A stretch of 32,327 nt of DNA from Syntrophaceae bacterium UBA4778 (GTDB lineage Bacteria; Desulfobacterota; Syntrophia; Syntrophales; UBA4778). The first letter of the stretch is position 1. Every line of letters begins with the position of its first letter. The notes beneath the pieces were generated by a model. That model did not search any database and was not told the DNA's origin. It worked only from the letters and a program-made list of their open reading frames with translations. Shown piece by piece: positions 17,386-23,569 of this stretch. Made by a program: the position numbers and the translations under genes. Where the stretch lies: assembly GCA_002403175.1 (NCBI GenBank), contig DHHG01000046.1, positions 1-32,327 on the forward strand, given 5' to 3'.

Positions 17386-17907
17386 ATGAAACGTGAATTG
17401 ATTCCTGTAGAAGATTTCATCATCAAACCGCACGCACTCTGGGCGAAACAATGGCTGTTGCTCTCCTGCGGCGATTTTGCTTCCAATCATTTCAATGCAA
17501 TGACAGTCGGATGGGGTAGTACCGGATTCATGTGGGGCATTCCCTTCGTCCAGGTAGTCGTGAGGCCTCACCGGTACACCTTTGAATTTATGGAGCGCTA
17601 CGATACCTTCACCCTCTGTGCTTTTCCGGAAGAACAGCGTCGCGCACTTCAACTGCTCGGTTCCAAATCGGGGCGATCCGGAAATAAAATCGCCGAAGCG
17701 GGACTGACTCCCGTCGCTGCCTCAAGGGTCGCTGCACCTGCTTACGAGGAAGCCGAACTGGTTATGGAATGCCGGAAGATGTACTGGGACGATATGGAAA
17801 GCAGTCATTTCCTGGACGGGCGAATCGAAAAAAATTATCCCAATCAGGATTATCACCGGATTTACTTTGGAGAGATCGTTGGGATTTTCGGTGAATCTTG
17901 CGGATAG
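17386..17907 (+). CDS. Flavin reductase-like (FMN-binding split barrel) protein
   Basis: The 173-residue sequence matches the flavin-reductase-like family: an N-terminal stretch with NHFNAMTVGWGSTGFMWGIP (48-67), the VVVRPHRYTFEFM segment, and LGSKSGRS (90-97). Such proteins bind FMN and often reduce flavin or accept electrons in anaerobes; the specific partner is unknown. An AAAGGAG ribosome-binding site precedes the ATG, 17 bases after the glycosyltransferase stop, so it is probably in the same operon. Confidence 0.85.
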   Translation: MKRELIPVEDFIIKPHALWAKQWLLLSCGDFASNHFNAMTVGWGSTGFMWGIPFVQVVVRPHRYTFEFMERYDTFTLCAFPEEQRRALQLLGSKSGRSGNKIAEAGLTPVAASRVAAPAYEEAELVMECRKMYWDDMESSHFLDGRIEKNYPNQDYHRIYFGEIVGIFGESCG

Positions 17908-18139
17908 ATGTCGGAATAGCGAACAGGTGATTTGTCTTACTTAACAGCGCTGCCTGTACTGCTCCGTTCGTAACTTTCATTACAAATTGAAAGCCACTAT
18001 TCGCAATAACTTTCTCGGGTGATAATGCCTACTCACCTCCTTCATAATTATTTGAGACATTCTCAAGAAAAATGTTTCGATTGAAAATAGTGAATTGCTG
18101 ATCAGAGGTTCAGTACCAATCTATCGAGAGGAGACAAAT

Positions 18140-18664
18140 ATGGGATTAAAGTACGTTCTCTTGGCTTTTTGTTTAGCTTTAATAATTCTTCCAGCATTCG
18201 GCTACTCTTTTGATGCAAACGATCTTCAGACCTTAAAGACATCAAAACACTGTGTAAATTGCGACTTGTCCTATGCAAAATTAATTAATATGGATATGAC
18301 TTCCTCTAACCTGGACAATGTAAACCTGTATGGGGCCAATCTGAAGATGGCAAAAATGGGTGGTGCAAACCTCAATTGTGCAAACCTGTCCTTTGCTAAT
18401 TTAGCATGGGCATCCCTGCCACCTTCAAGTGTCCGCAGTACAATAATGACCGGAGCCAATCTATCCTTTGCAAATCTTTATCAAGCAAATGTTTCAGGCG
18501 CAAGCCTGATCAACGCAAATTTAACAGGTGCAAATTTGTCGTATGCCAATTTGACCGGGGCAAACTTGTCGTCTGCTAACCTTACAGGCACAAACTTGGC
18601 GAATGCCATCTGGACTGATGGTATAAGATGCAAACCTGGATCTATTGGTGTGTGCATTAAATAG
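18140..18664 (+). CDS. Secreted pentapeptide-repeat protein
   Basis: The 174-residue product begins with a signal peptide (1-23). It then has about two dozen tandem A(N/D)LXX-type pentapeptides (about 37-155; e.g. ANLSFANLYQANVSGASLIN), which fold into a right-handed square beta-helix. Four cysteines flank the repeat (C38, C41 and C164, C172), suggesting disulfide caps in the periplasm. ATG 18140 is chosen because GAGAGGAGA lies just upstream and the signal peptide starts there. Function unknown; the DNA-gyrase-mimic role of some relatives is unlikely for an exported protein. Confidence 0.88.
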   Translation: MGLKYVLLAFCLALIILPAFGYSFDANDLQTLKTSKHCVNCDLSYAKLINMDMTSSNLDNVNLYGANLKMAKMGGANLNCANLSFANLAWASLPPSSVRSTIMTGANLSFANLYQANVSGASLINANLTGANLSYANLTGANLSSANLTGTNLANAIWTDGIRCKPGSIGVCIK

Positions 18665-18734
18665 TGTTTTAATGTGGTGAGAAGAAAGGTACGGACGTTA
18701 AAATTATTATGAGTAATCCATAAAAGAGGAAAAA

Positions 18735-19325
18735 ATGGGTGCTGAAAATATAGACAAAACAGAATTTTTCAAAATAGTATTTGATGCAATACCTTCACTA
18801 ATTTTTGTTGTAGACGATGACGTTAGGGTACAGGAGTACAATGCAGCAGCAGCCAACGTATTATCAGGTAATAGGGAAACTATTTTAAAAAACCGTTGTG
18901 GGGAGGTGCTGAATTGCCTACACACAAATGATGTGCCGGAAGGATGTGGACGTGCACCAATTTGTAAAAAATGCATTGTAAGGAACTCCGTTAACAAAGC
19001 ATCTCAGGGTCATAGTGTTGTTCGTCGTCGCACAAAAATAGAAATCATTCGAGGTGAGGCCAAAATAGAAATTTATGCTTTGATTACTGCATCTCCTTTT
19101 CTATTCAAAGAGAGATCATATGTGCTGCTTGTAATTGAGGATATAAGCGAAATTGCCGAGCTTCGGCGCATGATCACCATTTGTTCTATCTGCAAAGAAA
19201 TTCGGGACGAAAAAGAAACTTGGTTGAGAATCGAATCCTATTTTAAGAAACACTGGGATATCGACTTTTCGCATGGCATTTGCCCCAAATGCTTCAAGAC
19301 TGAGATGGCAAAATTAAGAGAATAA
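18735..19325 (+). CDS. Cys-rich PAS domain protein with C-terminal CxxC...HGICxxC motif
   Basis: A 196-residue soluble protein. The PAS domain spans about 8-140. Inserted in it is a cysteine cluster (C55, C61, C71, C77, C80; pattern CGx4Cx9CGx4CxxC) that could bind a metal, an Fe-S cluster or heme, or act as a thiol switch. The C-terminus carries ICSICKEIRD (149-158) and FSHGICPKC (178-186), a zinc-ribbon-like motif I recall seeing after PAS domains in many Desulfobacterota proteins. There is no kinase, GGDEF or DNA-binding domain, so the output is not known. AGAGGA precedes the ATG. It starts 70 bases after the pentapeptide gene. Confidence 0.82.
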   Translation: MGAENIDKTEFFKIVFDAIPSLIFVVDDDVRVQEYNAAAANVLSGNRETILKNRCGEVLNCLHTNDVPEGCGRAPICKKCIVRNSVNKASQGHSVVRRRTKIEIIRGEAKIEIYALITASPFLFKERSYVLLVIEDISEIAELRRMITICSICKEIRDEKETWLRIESYFKKHWDIDFSHGICPKCFKTEMAKLRE

Positions 19326-19664
19326 AGCAAAATCAATATACCTTGTGCTGAGGAGAGCGGAGAAAGTTCTTGTGCTCAGAGGGGGGATTTTCAAAAACTC
19401 ACATTAGAAGAGAGTATCAGGTTATAAGATGAATTTTCCCAGTTATGCACCTGCCCAGTTTTCCCAGACCAGCTCTCCGTGGGAAAGTCCCGGATTAGAA
19501 TACATATAACGAGGCGCCAAATTGGACATTGCCTTTGTTGTTAGTTGACGGATGGAGTTTTCTTAACAGCAGGTATGAAGACAATGTCTGGATACGACTT
19601 CTTCCTGTATTCGTTAAAATGGATTATGGAGTTGCGATAGCAGATTACAAATCTGTAATTGATA
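19326..19664. other. Gene-poor spacer between convergent genes
   Basis: The spacer between the Cys-rich PAS gene and the convergent PEP-CTERM gene holds no credible gene. A reading frame at 19529-19723 has no ribosome-binding site and runs through the terminator hairpin. A short direct repeat (CTTGTGCTNAG) occurs twice near 19343 and 19370. Nothing else was recognised. Confidence 0.55.
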
Positions 19665-19699
19665 TAAAACAGAAAGGCAGGATCAATCGATCCTGCCTT
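19665..19699 (-). terminator. Terminator of the second PEP-CTERM gene
   Basis: An 11-bp perfect stem (AAGGCAGGATC / GATCCTGCCTT, 19674-19699) with a four-base loop is followed on the minus strand by TCTGTTTTA. It lies 30 bases past the PEP-CTERM stop codon. The weaker T-run on the plus strand could also make it work for convergent transcription. Confidence 0.8.
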
Positions 19700-19728
19700 C
19701 GGTGTATTTTAAATGATTATTAATCGGT

Positions 19729-20379
19729 TCAACTGTTTCTCCTTACCCCTGCAAGTACCGCAAGACCGAGGCCAAGAAGAAGCAGGGTTCCCGGTTCTGG
19801 CACAGCGGTATTTAATGACACGTCATCAATAAAAGCCCCATAGCCCGCAGCATAGCCCTCTAGCGGCTTAACAGATCTAAACTCAAGGACGTCGTTTCCT
19901 GTACCGACTAATGTCCTTTCGTAAACATCCCATGTAAAGTCATAGATCGAGCTACCATGGATTTTGTAAGTGAAAACGCCCTGGCTTACACCGTTCCAAA
20001 AGACATCAACTAACTTCGATTCATATACCGGTGAAGGGTTTTCGGGGTTATTTAAATAAGCGCTCCATTCAAAATAATTTCCACCCAAAGCAAATCGCAA
20101 AGAATAATTCTGCCCCGCAATAGTTGTAACACGTTGCGATATCTTCCCGCTGAGGTCTCCTTCCCCGGAAAATTCAAGATCAAGTGCATAATTGCCTTCA
20201 TAGGGTGTAAAAAAAAGCGTGCTGCCTGAGGTTCCTGGGGCCCTCTCGACCCTATCAGCCGTCCAGCCTACGGAAAGGTCTTGTTCGAACCCACCATTAA
20301 CAATGATGTTCGACCAGGCGATATCTGTTGAAAGAAAAAGAATTGCAGAAACGATTAATACTGCGTGTCGAATCTTCAT
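19729..20379 (-). CDS. PEP-CTERM sorted protein with NGGFE / carbohydrate-binding-like fold
   Basis: The 216-residue protein has a signal peptide (1-23), a beta-rich middle beginning IIVNGGFEQ (25-33) and ending AFIDDVSL (180-187), and a C-terminal PEP-CTERM signal (VPEPGTLLLLGLGLAVLAG, then RR). The NGGFE...DDVSL frame is typical of galactose-binding-like, DUF642-type extracellular domains, so binding of polysaccharide is plausible. A strong purine-rich ribosome-binding site (TAGGGGGG) precedes ATG 20379. It is monocistronic and has its own terminator. Confidence 0.9.
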   Translation of the reverse strand: MKIRHAVLIVSAILFLSTDIAWSNIIVNGGFEQDLSVGWTADRVERAPGTSGSTLFFTPYEGNYALDLEFSGEGDLSGKISQRVTTIAGQNYSLRFALGGNYFEWSAYLNNPENPSPVYESKLVDVFWNGVSQGVFTYKIHGSSIYDFTWDVYERTLVGTGNDVLEFRSVKPLEGYAAGYGAFIDDVSLNTAVPEPGTLLLLGLGLAVLAGVRRNS

Positions 20380-20963
20380 ATGTGCCCCCCTAATCGTGGA
20401 TTCAATGCAAATCGGAAATAATTTTAAACTGCAAATATCATGCTTTTTTTTAAGCGATTGAATTGATTGGTGGATTTATGAAGAGAGCCCGGTTATCCGT
20501 TCAGAATTGTAATAATTATTTACAGTTGCAATGCATACCTGTTTATTGCTTTTTAGTAATTGATCAAAATTTTATATAATTAGCGTAAAATGGTTACATG
20601 CAAATATTCTTTACATAATGCCCCCTCTGGATTCAATTTTGATTGAAAACTCAATCAGAAAATGCAGGGCACAAATAAATATTTATTTTTTGTTGTGATC
20701 ATTTCAAATAGTAATTGCTTACATTTCAAGACCATATATTTGGTGATTGGTAGGTGAAGCCGAGTTCTTCAGCGTCGATCTATGATACGCAAAACGGAGA
20801 AAAACTTCTATAAACAAGAGCCGGTACCCTCTCCTTCTTGCGGTATAAATTCCATCGGATGGTTATTTCATTTTAATAACTGGGTAATTTGTCGCAGGAA
20901 GTGTTTGAAATTACGATATGCGCTGTTTCACGATATTGTTAATCCGGAAATAGAACTGCGGGT
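20380..20963. other. AT-rich gene-free stretch
   Basis: About 580 bases between two minus-strand genes. It must hold the promoter of the PEP-CTERM gene, but I find no clear -10/-35 or -24/-12 pair. A plus-strand reading frame from 20782 runs antisense into the NlpC gene and lacks a ribosome-binding site, so I do not call it. Confidence 0.55.
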
Positions 20964-22313
20964 CTATTCTATCCGTGTTACAGCGAGAAGACGATCCAGA
21001 AGAGATCCCTTCTTACCTCCCAGAGATAGATCCGAAACGACTACCCGGCCTACCTGATACAGGTGCTCCCGAAATAAGCTTTGATCGCTATAAGCCCACG
21101 TGCTGTGAATCGCATAGCCACGTCCATGGAGACTGCCCAGATACAGCATAATATGCCCTTTCAAGTACAGCAGCGAGGGTCTGTTTTCGTATAATTCCAG
21201 CGCCTCCATCTTTTCTCTGGATTTCAATTCGGAGACGTTCTTCTTCCGATCGGGAACAAAATTGGCCTGTCGAAAACTGTTTGCCGGCATGTTGAAACCG
21301 AAGCATCGGAAAATATCCCTGATAAAGCGCGAGCAATCACGTCCACCGAACAGCCCTCCCCAACCATAAGGCTGTCCCCGCAATTTAAACGCCTGACGAA
21401 GAGTATTTTCATATGTATAAGGCAGGTAACCCACGTGAACATCTTCAGCCTTCTTGATGAAACCTGTGATGATCTTCAATTTCGTGTTACTGTCTCGGAT
21501 GGGAAAAGAAACTTTGTAGCCTGGCCCTCCCGCAGCATTTAAAGGGAGTTTGGCTCCCATCGGCAACAGCGCCGCAAAGATCGTATAATTCTCATCCAGA
21601 TAAACATCTGCATGCTCGCCTGTAATCACTAAGGGGAAAGCAGCATCAAATTGAAAAATACTCTGACAGTCGCCGATTGCCATATCGAGCGTTCTTATCC
21701 ATCCCGCAGCAAAATTGGTTTGAACCAGAGTCCATTCCCGATTTGCTGAATAATGCAGGATGCGGACCGGCGTGCCGCATTCCAGCCGGGCATATTGCAG
21801 CAGATCGAAAGCGATGTCATCCGGCTTTCCCATCATAACCTCTTCCGTCGGTAATTCCCGGAGTTCGGTCACACGAGTGATAAGTCCGAAAACAGGTTCG
21901 ATCTTCGCTGGAATTCCGCATTCATCCATCTGCAAAAAAAATTTTTCCAACAGGTCAGAGGAAACGGGCCGGTTCGTGTGGTCTACATAAGTGCCTTCCC
22001 GGAATTGGCTGCGAATGGTCGAGAAGAGTTCTACAATATAAGACCGGTCCAGGGATTCGGCCGAGAAGATATCAGTCAGGCGCGTATCCGCTTTGAGCGC
22101 CTTTGCGTTTGCCTCCCGGATCTGCTCGGTTGATAAGATCGTTTTTTGAGCGTCAGGAATGCGCTTTATCCAAAAATCGGCGGATTCGTACTCCGGTTTG
22201 ACATTGGGAAGAGGAGTCGGAGCAACGGACCGAACCGCGGAACAACCGCAGATCCATATGCAGAAAACAGCCAAAAGCAGAAGGATGCTGTTTGTATGAT
22301 TGGTTTTCAACAT
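20964..22313 (-). CDS. SH3-NlpC/P60 lipoprotein, probable cell-wall endopeptidase
   Basis: A 449-residue protein. Residues 1-24 form a signal with an imperfect lipobox (ICGC, acceptor C24), so it is probably outer- or inner-membrane anchored. An N-terminal helical domain (about 50-135) of the kind that stabilises NlpC/P60 enzymes is followed by two SH3-like domains (about 140-220 and 225-295) and the NlpC/P60 peptidase (about 302-449). The catalytic triad residues are C327 (GGRDCSRF), H387 (KGHIMLYLG) and H403. Such enzymes cut D-Glu-gamma-diaminopimelate bonds in peptidoglycan stem peptides. The ribosome-binding site (GGGTGA) is weak. It has no operon partner. Confidence 0.9.
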   Translation of the reverse strand: MLKTNHTNSILLLLAVFCIWICGCSAVRSVAPTPLPNVKPEYESADFWIKRIPDAQKTILSTEQIREANAKALKADTRLTDIFSAESLDRSYIVELFSTIRSQFREGTYVDHTNRPVSSDLLEKFFLQMDECGIPAKIEPVFGLITRVTELRELPTEEVMMGKPDDIAFDLLQYARLECGTPVRILHYSANREWTLVQTNFAAGWIRTLDMAIGDCQSIFQFDAAFPLVITGEHADVYLDENYTIFAALLPMGAKLPLNAAGGPGYKVSFPIRDSNTKLKIITGFIKKAEDVHVGYLPYTYENTLRQAFKLRGQPYGWGGLFGGRDCSRFIRDIFRCFGFNMPANSFRQANFVPDRKKNVSELKSREKMEALELYENRPSLLYLKGHIMLYLGSLHGRGYAIHSTWAYSDQSLFREHLYQVGRVVVSDLSLGGKKGSLLDRLLAVTRIE

Positions 22314-22512
22314 TTCACCCGATCTTTTCGAATTGAAGCAGACTTGAAAGTCTAATCTGCCGAGAGCATATGGATTTTATTTGGATTGGTCAAGGTATAT
22401 GAGCAATTTTCAAGGCGTACGCTCTTTTACTTTTTTCTTACCTGATCCCAGGTCTCATGCTACTTTATTTGAAAGGATTGGATTCCCGACCATATTCCGA
22501 AGGAGGATGGAG

Positions 22513-22776
22513 ATGGCATATAACTGGAGAGAAAAACTTGCCTGTGCGGTCGAATGCAAGAGATGTCACAAGGGATTGAATCCACGAGACCAAAGAATTT
22601 TATCCTCATACGATCATGAAGCCATTTGCATGGACTGCAAAAGAGCCGAGGAGAAGCGCTCGGATTATGAAGAGGTTTCCAAGAGTCTGATTGGGGAGTG
22701 CCTGGCCGACTCGGAGCTAATGCAGAGCGATCCTGGAGATTACTGTTACAGCCATTTTTATCCATATAAATGCTGA
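22513..22776 (+). CDS. Small two-CxxC zinc-ribbon-like protein
   Basis: Starting at ATG 22513, with AGGAGG six bases upstream, the product has 87 residues; the open frame extends further upstream without a better start. CKRC (15-18) and CMDC (39-42) form a probable four-Cys zinc site. A charged helix (44-58) follows, and the tail has three more cysteines (C63, C78, C87) ending in YPYKC. Such small proteins may act as protein- or nucleic-acid-binding modules, but I do not recognise the family. It stands alone and points towards the hydrolase gene. Confidence 0.7.
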   Translation: MAYNWREKLACAVECKRCHKGLNPRDQRILSSYDHEAICMDCKRAEEKRSDYEEVSKSLIGECLADSELMQSDPGDYCYSHFYPYKC

Positions 22777-22801
22777 ATTGGAGCAGCGGCTTAGCCCTTG
22801 T

Positions 22802-23548
22802 TCATATCGGCTTTTCTGAGTAATCAGAGATGGCATTCAGAAATCCGAGTAGCGCATCCAAACATGCCTTGGGTTGTGTCTGAAGAATGAAATGTGGTCC
22901 TTTTATCCTTGCAACCCGCATATCGGCTACGGCCCTTGTAAAATCCGAGAGGCACGATCCAGGCACACTTCTATCGGAAGTCGCCTGAATATAGAGACAC
23001 GGAATTTTCAACTTCGGCAACCATTCCCGGACATCCAGTTCCCCGATGATCTTGAGTCTATGAATGAGAACGTTCGCAGGCACAACGGCTCTCACCCGCT
23101 GCCACATGGAAATGAACAGGTCGGCGGATTCCTCGCCCCCCTCTACCACATGCTTAAACAGGAATCTGGGAAAAGGAAGTCCCAGCAGCAACTCCAGGGA
23201 AAAATGACGGATCATTTTCAAAAGACCAGGTCTTGGTGATCTGGCGAAAGTTGCGCAGAGAATAAGGCATTTTGCCCGGATTTGTCCGGACCCTAAGAGC
23301 GCAACGGCAACCGGACCGGAAAAAGATTCTGCAAGTACAATCGCATTTTCCTGATCGGGATTCATCTGTTCTTTTACGTACTGAACCGTCTCTTCGAAAT
23401 TGAGGAGCCTGTCCGTCGGATACCGAATGATTTTTACGGAAACATCTTGGGGAAGAATTTCTCCAAAAGGTTCAAATGATATGCCCGTTCCATCCATCCC
23501 AGGCATGAAAATGATTGTCTGACCGCTGAGCAGGTGAGTTTTATCCAT
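22802..23548 (-). CDS. Alpha/beta hydrolase
   Basis: The 248-residue protein has the alpha/beta-hydrolase layout: an oxyanion-hole strand FMPGMDGTG (14-22), the nucleophile elbow AESFSG with S75 (an AxSxG variant of GxSxG), acid D192 (ATSDRSVP) and H219 (KGPHFIL). It has no signal peptide, so it is probably cytoplasmic. The substrate is unknown; esters or thioesters are likely. It begins 22 bases after the formate dehydrogenase stop and is probably read from the same transcript, although no functional link is obvious. Confidence 0.87.
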   Translation of the reverse strand: MDKTHLLSGQTIIFMPGMDGTGISFEPFGEILPQDVSVKIIRYPTDRLLNFEETVQYVKEQMNPDQENAIVLAESFSGPVAVALLGSGQIRAKCLILCATFARSPRPGLLKMIRHFSLELLLGLPFPRFLFKHVVEGGEESADLFISMWQRVRAVVPANVLIHRLKIIGELDVREWLPKLKIPCLYIQATSDRSVPGSCLSDFTRAVADMRVARIKGPHFILQTQPKACLDALLGFLNAISDYSEKPI

Positions 23549-23569
23549 ATTCCAAGAAGTTGAAATATC

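Noticed and set aside
19500..19560. TAACGAGGCGCC...GTTGTTAGTTGA resembling an integron attC site
   Set aside because: The outer boxes do not pair as R'' and R' should, no second copy is present, and there is no integrase nearby.
20782..21057. 91-codon plus-strand frame upstream of the NlpC/P60 gene end
   Set aside because: No ribosome-binding site, unusual composition, and its last third is antisense to the lipoprotein gene.
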